The notes under the pieces: model-generated
Database searches by the model: none
What the model was told of the DNA's origin: nothing
The model's input: the letters and a program-made list of their open reading frames with translations, nothing else
Position numbers and translations under genes: made by a program
Shown: piece after piece, positions 26,996 through 36,609 of the stretch
How the letters are laid out: every line of letters starts with the position of its first letter
How positions within the stretch are numbered: the stretch's first letter is position 1
From: Terriglobus roseus
GTDB lineage: Bacteria > Acidobacteriota > Terriglobia > Terriglobales > Acidobacteriaceae
Direction of reading: 5' to 3'
Assembly (NCBI RefSeq): GCF_900102185.1
Contig: NZ_LT629690.1
Location: 3,472,001-3,536,000, forward strand
DNA length: 64,000 nt

Positions 26996-28456
26996 TTGCG
27001 AATCCTTCCAGCTTTTGCACTTTCCGTTGTGCTGACAGCCCCTACCCTCCTGCACGCTCAGAAGCTCAACGATGCCGACCGGACAAAGATTGAATCGGCT
27101 ATGACGAAGGTGATGGACGACACAGGAACCCCCAGCATCTCCCTCGGTATCGCCCGTGGCGGTAACGTGATTTACACCAAGGCATTCGGTCACGCGGTAC
27201 TGGAGGAACAGGGCGCCACGACGCAACGTGCAGTTCTAGCAGACGCTGCCATGGCGTATCCCATCGGCTCCATCTCCAAGCAGTTCACCGCCGCGTGCAT
27301 CCTGCTGTTGCAGGAGCGCGGCAAGCTGAAGCTGGATGACCCCGTAGGCAAATGGTTCCCCGACTTCACAGAAGCCAACAAGGTTACCGTCCGCAACCTG
27401 CTAACCCACACCAGCGGCTACAGTGACTACGCACCGCAGGACTACACTATCCCGGCGTGGACCAAGCCAATCAAGAGCGAAACGCTGATACGCGAATGGG
27501 CCACCAAGCCGCTCGATTTCGAACCCGGAACCAAGTGGCAGTACAGCAACACCAACTTCCAGATGGCCGCGCTCATCATTGAGAAAGTCACTGGACAGAA
27601 ATTCCATGACTTTCTCTGGGCAAACGTGATTACCCCGTTGAAGCTGCAAGGCGTTCTGGATCTTGATACTGACCGCGCAAAGCTACAGGTGCGTGGCTAC
27701 GAGCGACACGCCATGGGACCGCTGCGCCCCGCCATTCTGGAATCGCCTGGTTGGTACACCGGCGACGGCGGACTAGCCATGCCAATAGCCACACTGATGC
27801 AGTGGGACGAAAGCATCGTGCATCGCACGCTGCTCAAACCCGCAAGCTATGACGAAATGATTAAGCCATTCATCTTGAAGGATGGCAGCGACTCGCACTA
27901 TGGACTGGGCGTCTTCTCGCAAGTGCGCAATGGCAAACACTTCGTCTCGCATTCCGGCGAAGTAGGCGGCTTCGTTTCCAACAACGTCATAGCCCTGGAT
28001 GACGACATAGCCTTTGCCGCGTTGACCAACGTGGAAGGCCCGGGCGCAGCCCCTGCAACAAGTGCGCTTGTGCCCATCCTGTTGCCATCGTTGGTAAATG
28101 CCTCGAAGAAGACCGCGTCAAAGCCGGAAGAAGCCAGCGCGCCCGCAGAACCGACCTACGACAAGACTCACGCAGAACAGGTAAAGACAATTCTGCTTGG
28201 GCTGCAGAAAGGTTCGCTGGATCGCAACCTGCTCACCGCCGACGCCAACTTCTATTTCAATGAGACGACCATCGGCGACTTCAAGTCCAGCCTGCAACCG
28301 CTCGGCGCGTTACAGACGGTCACGCAAACGTCAGAAAAACTGCGCGGTGGCATGATCTTCCGTACTTACGATGCGGAATTCGCAGGCAAAACTCTTGACG
28401 TAACCACCTACACGCAAAACGACGGCAAGCTGGAACAGTTCCTGGTAGAACCGTAA
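26996..28456 (+). CDS. Exported beta-lactamase-family serine hydrolase
   Basis: A 486-residue protein. The start is TTG at 26996, chosen because GGAG lies 8 bases upstream and a signal peptide follows directly (LRILPAFALSVVLTAPTLLHAQ). PIGSISKQFTAA contains the SxxK catalytic Ser-Lys; WQYSNTNFQMA is the YxN motif; FVSHSGEVGGF replaces the KTG triad (HSG). This is the class C/penicillin-binding-protein fold with esterase, D-aminopeptidase or peptidase activity, and is unlikely to be a resistance enzyme. The C-terminal 110 residues (AEPTYDKTHAEQVK onward) form an extra lipocalin-like domain. The start lies 87 bases from the divergent reductase. Confidence 0.87.
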   Translation: MRILPAFALSVVLTAPTLLHAQKLNDADRTKIESAMTKVMDDTGTPSISLGIARGGNVIYTKAFGHAVLEEQGATTQRAVLADAAMAYPIGSISKQFTAACILLLQERGKLKLDDPVGKWFPDFTEANKVTVRNLLTHTSGYSDYAPQDYTIPAWTKPIKSETLIREWATKPLDFEPGTKWQYSNTNFQMAALIIEKVTGQKFHDFLWANVITPLKLQGVLDLDTDRAKLQVRGYERHAMGPLRPAILESPGWYTGDGGLAMPIATLMQWDESIVHRTLLKPASYDEMIKPFILKDGSDSHYGLGVFSQVRNGKHFVSHSGEVGGFVSNNVIALDDDIAFAALTNVEGPGAAPATSALVPILLPSLVNASKKTASKPEEASAPAEPTYDKTHAEQVKTILLGLQKGSLDRNLLTADANFYFNETTIGDFKSSLQPLGALQTVTQTSEKLRGGMIFRTYDAEFAGKTLDVTTYTQNDGKLEQFLVEP

Positions 28457-28494
28457 AGCTGGCCACGTGCGTCCAATCCATTGTGAGGTTCGCC

Positions 28495-29163
28495 ATGTAC
28501 CGATTCATCCGTGTTGTCCTTGCCGCTGCTCTTCTCTCAGTCACAATTGCCTGCTTCGCGGTGGATCGCGGCACCTTTCCCGTGCCGAAAGTGGACGCGG
28601 CAAAGGCTCCCGGCAAGTTGCAGACAGCGGTATTTGCAGGTGGCTGCTTCTGGGGAACGCAGGCAGTGTTCGAACGCGTGAAGGGCGTGAAGAAAACAGT
28701 CGTGGGCTATGCGGGCGGAAAGGCGTCCACCGCAACATACGATCAGGTGACGACAGAGACCACCGGCCATGCCGAAAGCGTGGAGGTGCAATACGATCCC
28801 GCCGTCATCACCTACGGCGAGTTATTGCGCATCTTCTTCTCCGTAGCACATGACCCAACGCAGCTCAACCGCCAGGGTCCAGACGTTGGCACGTCCTATC
28901 GTTCCGCCATCTTCTACATGACACCGGAACAGCAGCAGATCGCGCAGGCTTACATCGCGCAACTGGACGCAGCGCACATCTTCAAGGCAAAGATCGTCAC
29001 CGAAGTTGCCCCCCTGAAGGGCTTCTATCGCGGAGAGGATTACCACCAGGACTACGCTCTGAAAAACCCCGACAATCCGTACATCCTCGTATGCGACCGC
29101 CCAAAGATCAGCGCGTTAAAGAAGCAATACCCAGACCTGTTCGTGGAGTACCACGGCCAGTAA
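28495..29163 (+). CDS. msrA: Exported peptide methionine-S-sulfoxide reductase MsrA
   Basis: A 222-residue protein from the ATG at 28495 (GAGG 6 bases upstream); GTG at 28483 is in frame. Signal peptide to about residue 23 (FIRVVLAAALLSVTIACFA), possibly a lipoprotein because of the Cys. AGGCFWGTQAVFERV holds the catalytic Cys of GCFWG, then YAGG, TGHAESVEV, and YRGEDYHQDY. It reduces S-methionine sulfoxide in proteins. Periplasmic MsrA suggests repair of envelope proteins after oxidative damage. No msrB is fused or adjacent. The reductant for the periplasm is not visible here. Confidence 0.94.
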   Translation: MYRFIRVVLAAALLSVTIACFAVDRGTFPVPKVDAAKAPGKLQTAVFAGGCFWGTQAVFERVKGVKKTVVGYAGGKASTATYDQVTTETTGHAESVEVQYDPAVITYGELLRIFFSVAHDPTQLNRQGPDVGTSYRSAIFYMTPEQQQIAQAYIAQLDAAHIFKAKIVTEVAPLKGFYRGEDYHQDYALKNPDNPYILVCDRPKISALKKQYPDLFVEYHGQ

Positions 29164-29277
29164 TGCCGCCGCTGACCGGTGGGTCATCTTTCTGCCCCAC
29201 CGGCAGCGCATGGATGTTAGGCTCTTTCCACACCATGCCAGCCTGTTTGCTCGGCCGCGAAGGAGCTGCTTGTTTTC

Positions 29278-31044
29278 ATGCGTCATCACTCCCTGATTGC
29301 TTCTTTTCTCCTTTTGCCAGCCTTGGCCTCTGGCCAAAATGTATCGGTACCAACGCTGCATACAGATGTAAGGCTGACTACGGTGGATGTCGTCATCACC
29401 GACAAGAACGGCAATCCCGTTCCAGGGTTAAAGAGAGAAGATTTCTCCCTTCGCGAGAATAAGCAGGCACAGGCACTTCGCGGATTTGAAGAACATACCG
29501 GAACAACTCCGACTCAGTATGATCCGCCACGTCCCGGCGTATTTACCAACGCCACCGCAGCCCGTGGCGGAGTTAGCAATGTTCTGCTGATTGATTTTTT
29601 GAACACGCCTCCGCAGGACCAGCCGTTCATGCGTGACCAGCTAGTGAAGTTTGTTCAGGCACAACCAGCGGGCACCCGAACTGCCATCTTCGCCATGAAC
29701 TCTTCCGTGACACTGCTGCAGGATTTCACAGCAGATCCGCGCATTCTGAAGGCAGCGTTGGTCAGCATGGGAACAAGATTTTCAGCGTTCGTAACCAAGC
29801 CGCCGGCTGTCCCAAATGAAAATGTGCAGGCGCTGGAAACCCTTTATGAATCTGGAAATCCCGCGGTTCAGTCGATTGTCGCAGGCTTAATGCAGGTGAC
29901 TAACGACATACAAACCAGACAGGATTCAGTGGTCACACGCAACAATGCTCTTTACACCATGCAGTGCCTCCGTGAGGTCGCTGAATACTTGGCCGGTGTA
30001 AACGGGCGCAAGAACCTGGTGTGGGTGTCCGGAGGATTTCCCACTGTCATCCAGCGTGACGTTGAAGCCACTGGCAATCCATTTGTAGGTAATGAAATGT
30101 TGGGGACGGAGATGCAACAAACGCAGAATCTTCTGGCGAGCAGCCAGATATCTGTGTATCCCGTAGATCCACGTGGCGTGCCGGTACGTCCATCACAACT
30201 GCCTGGGAATGATCTACTCGCAAGCGACCTCGCGGCACAGCAACGCATGAACGGCAGTAGAAGCTTCTCACCGCAGGACAAGGAATACGACAATAGCGTC
30301 TTTCAGGAACACGTCTCCATGGAGCAACTAGCGGATGCAACTGGAGGCAAAGCGTTTTTCAATACAAACGACATTGCCCAGGGGATGAAGCAGGCCATTG
30401 ATGATGGAACGCGCTTCTACACATTGAGTTACACGCCTCCACTGTCTGTAAAGCCGGGCCAGTTCCGTGACATTGAAGTCTCAGTCAGAGGTAAGGGGTT
30501 ACATCTCGCATATCGCCACGGATACTTTGCGGTGCCTCCGCGTGGAGCCACACCGTCTGCATTGAATTCGAAGAAAACTTCGCTTGCCATGCAGCCCATG
30601 GCGCCACAGAGCAGCGAGGTACTCTTTCAGATGGAAGTGTCAAAACCCACGACGAATATTGATGCTGCAAAGGTAATTGGCGCGCCGGTCTTTGAAGCAC
30701 AACCGCATGGAACTTATCAGTTGAATGCCGTGGTGGATTTCTCCACTCTACAATTCTCACCTGATGCCGATGGCAAGATGCACGGCGTGGTGGATGTTGC
30801 CACCGTCATCTACGACAAGAACGGCAAAGTACTCGACTCTCGCAACGATCGCGCCACGCTCGCCTTGGACGACGCACGCTATCAGGCCATGCTGAAAAGC
30901 GGGATGCGCTATCACCAGATCGTTGCGTTACCTGACAAGGGTGATGGCTACGTTCGCGTCGCCGTGCATGATGCCATGACAGACAAACTGGGCACAGTAC
31001 AGATGGCAATGGATTCCATCCGCACCTCAGCCAAGCCTCATTAA
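29278..31044 (+). CDS. Exported VWFA-related protein (acidobacterial type)
   Basis: A 588-residue protein with signal peptide ending near ASG-QN. The N-terminal part TVDVVITDKNGNPVPGLKRED is the signature of the VWFA-related domain proteins abundant in Acidobacteria. The von Willebrand factor A region follows (VSNVLLIDFLNTPPQDQPF), with a degenerate MIDAS: DFLNT instead of DxSxS, so metal-dependent adhesion is uncertain. DATGGKAFFNTNDIAQGMKQ and YTLSYTPP close the VWA domain. The C-terminal 180 residues are beta-rich. Role unknown; a cell-surface binding function is inferred. The gene is followed convergently by the NIF3-like gene. Confidence 0.85.
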   Translation: MRHHSLIASFLLLPALASGQNVSVPTLHTDVRLTTVDVVITDKNGNPVPGLKREDFSLRENKQAQALRGFEEHTGTTPTQYDPPRPGVFTNATAARGGVSNVLLIDFLNTPPQDQPFMRDQLVKFVQAQPAGTRTAIFAMNSSVTLLQDFTADPRILKAALVSMGTRFSAFVTKPPAVPNENVQALETLYESGNPAVQSIVAGLMQVTNDIQTRQDSVVTRNNALYTMQCLREVAEYLAGVNGRKNLVWVSGGFPTVIQRDVEATGNPFVGNEMLGTEMQQTQNLLASSQISVYPVDPRGVPVRPSQLPGNDLLASDLAAQQRMNGSRSFSPQDKEYDNSVFQEHVSMEQLADATGGKAFFNTNDIAQGMKQAIDDGTRFYTLSYTPPLSVKPGQFRDIEVSVRGKGLHLAYRHGYFAVPPRGATPSALNSKKTSLAMQPMAPQSSEVLFQMEVSKPTTNIDAAKVIGAPVFEAQPHGTYQLNAVVDFSTLQFSPDADGKMHGVVDVATVIYDKNGKVLDSRNDRATLALDDARYQAMLKSGMRYHQIVALPDKGDGYVRVAVHDAMTDKLGTVQMAMDSIRTSAKPH

Positions 31045-31063
31045 TCTATCGCAACTGCACAGG

Positions 31064-31933
31064 CTAGTGAGCAAGCCAGTAAGGCTCGCCTGCGGGAATG
31101 AAATCCACGCGCAAGCCTGGCATGGTCTTGCGCAACCAACTCGCAAAGTTATCCATGCCAGGTTCTTCACTGGTGTAGTGCCCCATCAGGATCAGCGCCT
31201 TGTGCCGTCCCTGCTGCTGAGCGTCCCACGCATAAGCAATGGTCTCCCACTCAGGAATCTCGCCGCCAACGAGTACTTCTACATCGTCGCGTTCCAGCGC
31301 TGCAATCTGCGGTGCAGGCCCCGGAGCACCCGGTGCATAAGCAATCTTCGTCACCTTCAGATTCGGATCGCCAATCACACGCACCACTTTAGCGCCGGTC
31401 TTCGAGCGCAATGAATCGGCAAGTGCACGCACCGTTGTGGGTGCCGTGGTGTACAGCATCGGCTCATGCGGATTGCGTTGCGCGGTCGCCCATCCCGCCT
31501 TCTGCTTCCAGCCTTCCATGATGAAGTCCGGCTGATGTGCGTGCGCTCCATCATGCCACCGGAAGACCACCAGTTTGTGATCCTGAATGTACTTCAGCTT
31601 CTCCTGATACACAGGATCGTTCTTGACCAGCGTGTCCTGATCCTGATGGTTGTAGAACGTCGGCTCATGCGTGATGACAAGGTTGTCGTGTGCGGCAACC
31701 GCTTTACGCAACACATCCATCGTGGGCGTCGCAGTCGTCGCAACACCAGTGACAACCGTTTGCGGATCACCTGCCTTAATCGTGTCCACCGTGTTCGACC
31801 CCGGCACAATCCCGGCAGCCTCACGCATCTTCGCAATCAACTGTTCCGCAGTAAGTGCCTGCTGTGCAGAGATACCAGTAGTAGCCAGCAACAATGCCGC
31901 CACCAACCATGATCGTTTCCCAACTGAATGCAT
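31064..31933 (-). CDS. Exported NIF3-like dinuclear metal-centre protein
   Basis: A 289-residue protein from the ATG at 31933 with AGG at a spacing of 7; a GTG two codons upstream is less well placed. It has a signal peptide (SWLVAALLLATTGISA) followed by a NIF3 fold: VVTGVATTATPTMDVLRKA, NLVITHEPTFYNHQD with the His/Glu metal ligands, VFRWHDGAHAH, and GHYTSEEPGMDNF with a His/Glu pair near the C-terminus. NIF3 proteins are GTP cyclohydrolase-like, metal-binding and normally cytosolic. An exported member is unusual. Neighbour on the same strand is a membrane protein of unknown function. Confidence 0.82.
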   Translation of the reverse strand: MHSVGKRSWLVAALLLATTGISAQQALTAEQLIAKMREAAGIVPGSNTVDTIKAGDPQTVVTGVATTATPTMDVLRKAVAAHDNLVITHEPTFYNHQDQDTLVKNDPVYQEKLKYIQDHKLVVFRWHDGAHAHQPDFIMEGWKQKAGWATAQRNPHEPMLYTTAPTTVRALADSLRSKTGAKVVRVIGDPNLKVTKIAYAPGAPGPAPQIAALERDDVEVLVGGEIPEWETIAYAWDAQQQGRHKALILMGHYTSEEPGMDNFASWLRKTMPGLRVDFIPAGEPYWLAH

Positions 31934-31964
31934 CGGCACGCCTCTCCCTTATCCCGGCAGCATG

Positions 31965-32690
31965 TTACTGCATACGCTGCATCGCCTTCAGGTACGCTTC
32001 GTTTTCTGCTTTGTAGATCGTCTGCAGATCACGCTCTCCATGCACAGCCTGCTCTGCAATAGCGTGAATTGTTGCAAAGTTAAGCGCAATGCTGCGCGCC
32101 TGATTCTGCTGCGCCGCCAAGGCAGCCATGTACCGACGCACATCATCCGGCGTCGCGTCCTTCCACGTATTCGCAGCCGCACCCGGCACACCAAAGCGCG
32201 CGGTGAATTCATTCAGACTGCTGCCCGCCTCATCCAGCACGTTAAACGACGCTGTCAGATTCTGGATTGGACCATCCACTTCAGAAAAGACACGAATCTC
32301 GTCCTCAGACAATAGAGCCAATCGGCCGCTTGCCTTTGCAGCCTGATAAGAGGGATCGTTTGGCTGATCCCAATCCGCAACACCCGGCAGCTCCGGCAAG
32401 GCAGGAATCGCGTTGTGATGCAGAAAAGCATCCTGCGTCTGTCGGATCACACGAGCGTCGCGCGCCACCATGGCCTCGTAATAGCGCTGCGCGCCTTCCG
32501 CATTCGTCGCAATGATTTCAAGATCGCGTTGAATGCCTTCACGCACTTCATGCCGCTGATGCTGGCGGTGCAGCCACTCCGCACTTTGTTCCAAAACAAT
32601 GGCAATCATCAACCCCAAAACAACGATGCCCATGTGAATGAAAAACTGTCGCCAGGTCATCACTGGTTCTTCTGGCACATGCACTTCCAT
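31965..32690 (-). CDS. Membrane-anchored protein of unknown function
   Basis: A 241-residue protein with one N-terminal transmembrane helix (FFIHMGIVVLGLMIAIVLE, residues 16-34), a short cytoplasmic head and a long helical periplasmic part with heptad-like stretches (LHRQHQRHEVREGIQRDLEII). The middle GRLALLSEDEIRVFSEVDG and the end NFATIHAIAEQAVHGERDL are not a family I can name with certainty; DUF6090-like anchors have the same layout. AAGGAG lies 12 bases upstream. It is 31 bases ahead of the NIF3-like gene and probably co-transcribed with it. Confidence 0.6.
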   Translation of the reverse strand: MEVHVPEEPVMTWRQFFIHMGIVVLGLMIAIVLEQSAEWLHRQHQRHEVREGIQRDLEIIATNAEGAQRYYEAMVARDARVIRQTQDAFLHHNAIPALPELPGVADWDQPNDPSYQAAKASGRLALLSEDEIRVFSEVDGPIQNLTASFNVLDEAGSSLNEFTARFGVPGAAANTWKDATPDDVRRYMAALAAQQNQARSIALNFATIHAIAEQAVHGERDLQTIYKAENEAYLKAMQRMQ

Positions 32691-32770
32691 TTGCTCGCGG
32701 CTCCTTAAAGCAAGTGTTCAAGGAACACCATACCCGAATCCCGCGCCACACTCTCTGCGTCGAATGAGGT

Positions 32771-33085
32771 ATGGATCAGTATCGTTACAAGCTGACGTTA
32801 GAACGCGTGGCAGGCAAAGACGGCGTAGTGCGTGGAAACACCGACGACAAGGTCACCTTTGAGGCCTACAATCACGACGACCTCTTCAACATCCTCGAAC
32901 GCCAAAAAGCGAAGGGCCTATGGGATGACGACACTGCAGCCCAACTCGCCATCGGCTTCAAGATGTTCGCAGAAGTTGCACTGCACCACCGCAACGATCC
33001 ACTCTTCGAGCCACTGATGCCCCACATCAAAGAATTCATCGGCCGTCTTAAGGCGCTACCCGCCAAGAGCGAAACGACAGAGTAG
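32771..33085 (+). CDS. DUF3861-family small protein
   Basis: A 104-residue protein: MDQYRYKLTLERVAGKDG, VTFEAYNHDDLFNILERQK and AIGFKMFAEVALHHRNDPLF match what I remember of DUF3861, a cytosolic family without known function found next to many different genes. The helical middle ends with FIGRLKALPAK. GAGGT directly abuts the ATG, so initiation may be inefficient or the SD is not used. It is followed by a small lipoprotein gene. Confidence 0.75.
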   Translation: MDQYRYKLTLERVAGKDGVVRGNTDDKVTFEAYNHDDLFNILERQKAKGLWDDDTAAQLAIGFKMFAEVALHHRNDPLFEPLMPHIKEFIGRLKALPAKSETTE

Positions 33086-33124
33086 CCCCGGCCCTTTCCA
33101 GTACACTTCCTGCTGGAGTCAGCA

Positions 33125-33370
33125 ATGAAAACAATACTTCGCCGAATCGTGCCGTGCCTGCTTCTACCACTGACAGGATGCAGTGCAACCAGTGTCATCA
33201 CAGGCCAGCGATTCGTACTGGTAAACGACCCCAGCGGGATATCGGACAAGATCCCCGTCGGCACACTTGCCATGGATACACGCACCGGACAGCTCTGCTA
33301 CACCATCAGCGGCAATGCTGCAGGAGCACCTGCACTGCCCATGTGTACCGATCTGGCCAAGAAGAATTAG
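33125..33370 (+). CDS. Small lipoprotein, unknown function
   Basis: An 81-residue protein with GGAG 7 bases before the ATG. CLLLPLTGCSATS is a lipobox (LTGC) after a short signal, so the mature protein is about 62 residues on a lipid anchor. Mature part is polar, with two Cys (LCYTI, PMCTD) that might form a disulfide. No family recognised. It follows the DUF3861 gene by 39 bases. Confidence 0.7.
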   Translation: MKTILRRIVPCLLLPLTGCSATSVITGQRFVLVNDPSGISDKIPVGTLAMDTRTGQLCYTISGNAAGAPALPMCTDLAKKN

Positions 33371-33380
33371 CAACGACAAA

Positions 33381-33403
33381 GGCCCGGATCACTCCGGGCC
33401 CTC
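33381..33403 (-). terminator. acnA: Terminator of acnA
   Basis: GGCCCGGA (33381-33388) pairs perfectly with TCCGGGCC (33393-33400) around TCAC. On the minus strand it is followed by TTTGT, so it ends acnA, whose stop is 24 bases away. It may also stop transcription from the lipoprotein gene on the other strand. Confidence 0.7.
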
Positions 33404-33423
33404 CTGCCGCGTTCGTGGATTGC

Positions 33424-36252
33424 TTATGCCTTACCAGCCAACTGACGCAGCACATACTGCAGAATGCCGCCGTGCTGGTAGTACAGGATCTCCTGCGGCG
33501 TATCGATGCGAACGGTTGCCGGAATGTGCAGCACAGTACCGTCAGCCTTCTTTGCTTCCACGGTGATCTGCTTGCCGTTCGCAAACTTCGCGTCCAGCAT
33601 GTCCTTCAAGCCAGGAACCGAGTACACCTCTTCGCCCGTCAGGCCCAACGATTCCACATTGTCACCTTCCTGGAACTGCAGAGGCAAAATGCCCATGCCC
33701 ACCAGGTTCGAACGGTGAATGCGTTCGTAGCTCTCTGCCAGCACAAAACGAATGCCAAGCAGACGCGGCCCCTTCGCAGCCCAATCGCGCGAAGAACCAG
33801 AACCATATTCCTTACCAGCAAGAATCGCCAGCGGCGTGTTGCGCTTCGCGTACTCGACCGACGCATCGTAGATGCTCATGCCGGTCCCTTCCGGCAGCAG
33901 ACGAGTCACACCGCCCTCTGTTCCCGGAGCCAGCTTGTTGCGCAGACGCACATTCGCAAACGTGCCGCGCACCATCACCTCATGGTTGCCGCGACGCGAA
34001 CCGTAGCTGTTGAAGTCTGCGGGCTTCACGCCGTTCTCAGTCAGATACTTGCCTGCGGGACCGTTCAGCTTAATCGAGCCAGCGGGCGAGATGTGATCGG
34101 TCGTAACTGAATCACCCAGCACCGCAAGCACGCGAGCATCATGAATGTCCGTTACCGGCGTGGGGATTGCGGGCATGCCGTCAAAGTACGGAGCCTGACG
34201 AATGTACGTGGAGTCAGCCTCCCATCCATACACATCACCCAGCGGGAACTTCAGCGCCTGCCAGTTATGATCGCCATCGCTGACAGTGCTGTACTGCGTA
34301 CGGAACATCTCTGCATCAATGCTGTCGTTCACAGTCTTGTTGACTTCTTCCTGCGTCGGCCAGATGTCCTTCAGGAAGACATCGCTGCCATCCTTGCCCT
34401 TGCCGATGGGTTCGTTGTCGAAGTCAAAATCAATGCGGCCAGCCAGCGCGTAAGCAACCACCAGCGGCGGCGACATGAGATAGTTCGCGCGCACATCTGA
34501 GTTGATACGGCCTTCAAAATTACGATTTCCCGAGAGCACACTCACTGCAACCAGCCCATGCTCTTCAATCGACTTCGACACATCCGTGGGCAGCGCACCG
34601 GAGTTGCCAATGCAGGTGGTGCAACCATAACCAACCGTGTTGAAGCGCAATGCGTCCAGATACGTCTGCAGACCAGCCTTGTTGTAGTAGTCGGTCACCA
34701 CGCGCGAACCCGGCGCAAGCGATGTCTTCACCCACGGCGGTGTCTGCAAGCCCTTCTCAACTGCCTTCTTCGCCAGCAGACCAGCAGCCAGCATCACGTA
34801 CGGATTTGAAGTATTCGTGCACGACGTGATCGCCGCAATCACAATGCTGCCGTGATGCAGATACGGATCAACGTCAATACCAAAGCGATCCTTGATCGAC
34901 GGGATCGGCTCGTTCGCTTCTACCAGCACGCCGTCCTTACCCGGCTCCGGCGCACCCACCGCAGACTCAATGGAGCCATCAGCCGACGGATGTCCGCCCT
35001 CACCCTGCCAACGCACAATCTGACGATCGCCCTTGGTGTTCGCATTCGGGCCATACAGCGAAGGCAACTGCTTCGCGAACGACGCCGCGGTCTGCGACAG
35101 CGCCACGCGATCCTGTGGACGCTTCGGTCCGGCAACGCTCGGCTCCACCGTCGCCAGATCAAGTTCCAGCGTGCTGCTGTACTGTGCTTCGGGCGCGTCG
35201 GCGGTGTGGAACATGCCCTGCGCACGGTAGTAGTCCTCAACCAGCTTTACCTGCTCATCCGTGCGTCCGGTCAAGCGAAGATACGCTAGCGTCTCCGCAT
35301 CCACAGGGAAGATGCCGCACGTCGCGCCATACTCAGGAGCCATGTTCGCAATCGTTGCGCGATCAGCCAGCGGAAGCTCGCTGATACCGCTGCCGAAGAA
35401 CTCCACAAACTTGCCGACAACACCATGCTTACGCAGCATCTCGGTCACAGTCAGCACCAGATCGGTAGCCGTGGTTCCCTGCTTCAGCTTGCCCGTCAGG
35501 CGGAAGCCCACCACCTGCGGCACCAGCATCGACACCGGCTGGCCCAGCATTGCAGCCTCGGCTTCAATGCCACCAACACCCCAACCCAGAACGCCCAGGC
35601 CGTTGACCATCGTCGTGTGGCTATCGGTACCAACGCAGGTATCGGGATACGCTTCACCGCCCGGCGTTGTAAACACAACGCGCGCCAAATACTCCAGGTT
35701 CACCTGGTGGCAGATGCCCATGCCCGGCGGCACCGCGCTGAAATTGTTGAACGCGCTCTGTCCCCACTTCAGGAAGGCGTAACGCTCGCGATTGCGTTGA
35801 AACTCCAGCAGCGAGTTGATGTCATACGCGTTCTTCAAGCCGTACTCATCCACCTGCACCGAGTGGTCTATAACCAGTTCCGCAGGGATCAGCGGATTAA
35901 TCTTCTCCGCATCGCCGCCCAGCGCCTTCATGGCATCGCGCATCGCGCCCAGGTCCACAATTGCCGGAACGCCAGTGAAGTCCTGCATCAGCACGCGTGC
36001 AGGCATGTAGGCGATTTCGCGCGAGGGCTCAGCCGTGGGCTGCCATTTGGCGAGGAATTCAATGTCATCGGCGGTAACCGTTACGCCATCTTCGCGGCGT
36101 AGCAGGTTTTCAAGCAGAACGCGCAGCGAGAAAGGCAGGCGCGACAGCTCCACACCCTTTTCTGCCAACGAATCCAGCCGGTAATAGGTGTAGCTTTTGC
36201 CGCCCGAGGTAAGTGTGGCGCGGCTTGCGAAAGTATTCAGCGAAGTGCTCAT
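33424..36252 (-). CDS. acnA: Aconitate hydratase A
   Basis: A 942-residue protein of the AcnA/IRP1 type. Fe-S ligands are seen in [13 protein letters not shown] (one Cys) and [11 protein letters not shown] (two Cys). The C-terminal swivel domain has [15 protein letters not shown] with the substrate-binding Ser/Arg. [14 protein letters not shown] and [23 protein letters not shown] are further signatures. It isomerises citrate to isocitrate in the TCA cycle; apo-AcnA binds mRNA in some bacteria. About 40 residues longer than the usual 890-900. SD GAGG is 8 bases before the ATG at 36252. Single gene with its own terminator. Confidence 0.96.
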   Translation of the reverse strand: MSTSLNTFASRATLTSGGKSYTYYRLDSLAEKGVELSRLPFSLRVLLENLLRREDGVTVTADDIEFLAKWQPTAEPSREIAYMPARVLMQDFTGVPAIVDLGAMRDAMKALGGDAEKINPLIPAELVIDHSVQVDEYGLKNAYDINSLLEFQRNRERYAFLKWGQSAFNNFSAVPPGMGICHQVNLEYLARVVFTTPGGEAYPDTCVGTDSHTTMVNGLGVLGWGVGGIEAEAAMLGQPVSMLVPQVVGFRLTGKLKQGTTATDLVLTVTEMLRKHGVVGKFVEFFGSGISELPLADRATIANMAPEYGATCGIFPVDAETLAYLRLTGRTDEQVKLVEDYYRAQGMFHTADAPEAQYSSTLELDLATVEPSVAGPKRPQDRVALSQTAASFAKQLPSLYGPNANTKGDRQIVRWQGEGGHPSADGSIESAVGAPEPGKDGVLVEANEPIPSIKDRFGIDVDPYLHHGSIVIAAITSCTNTSNPYVMLAAGLLAKKAVEKGLQTPPWVKTSLAPGSRVVTDYYNKAGLQTYLDALRFNTVGYGCTTCIGNSGALPTDVSKSIEEHGLVAVSVLSGNRNFEGRINSDVRANYLMSPPLVVAYALAGRIDFDFDNEPIGKGKDGSDVFLKDIWPTQEEVNKTVNDSIDAEMFRTQYSTVSDGDHNWQALKFPLGDVYGWEADSTYIRQAPYFDGMPAIPTPVTDIHDARVLAVLGDSVTTDHISPAGSIKLNGPAGKYLTENGVKPADFNSYGSRRGNHEVMVRGTFANVRLRNKLAPGTEGGVTRLLPEGTGMSIYDASVEYAKRNTPLAILAGKEYGSGSSRDWAAKGPRLLGIRFVLAESYERIHRSNLVGMGILPLQFQEGDNVESLGLTGEEVYSVPGLKDMLDAKFANGKQITVEAKKADGTVLHIPATVRIDTPQEILYYQHGGILQYVLRQLAGKA

Positions 36253-36609
36253 GTGTCAGTCCTCAATCGCGCCTGTGCAAAGGCGCGAGGTCTGGCCGCA
36301 GACCATGTGGCATTCGCAACGCGAAGCCTGGCCCGGGCGGCTGTGGCAATCAAGAGTAGCAAAACGAGAGCGATGCAGAGTTACAGGGAGATCCGGCCGC
36401 GATCATGCCTGCCGCGGCGGAAACGCTTCAACCTCATCAGGGAGCGGTCCATAGCCTCTATCGTAACGCGGAACGGGTACTCTTCAACAGTGCCCAAGAA
36501 AAGGGAAATAGTTTCTCGCAACCCTTTGCCTCTGACCGGGTTTGATTCATGCAGGATGGGGATCAACGGCAGAGAGCTTCGCGGCATCTGACCATCCCTG
36601 AGGATTTTT
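36253..36609. other. Intergenic region between acnA and the Q-rich lipoprotein
   Basis: 357 bases between two divergent genes. Short frames exist on both strands but have neither SD nor recognisable product. The region must hold both promoters; I see no hexamer pair that convinces me. Confidence 0.4.

Noticed and set aside
26996-28456. Antibiotic resistance beta-lactamase
   Set aside because: SxxK and YxN are present, but the third motif is HSG and an extra C-terminal domain follows, typical of general serine hydrolases.
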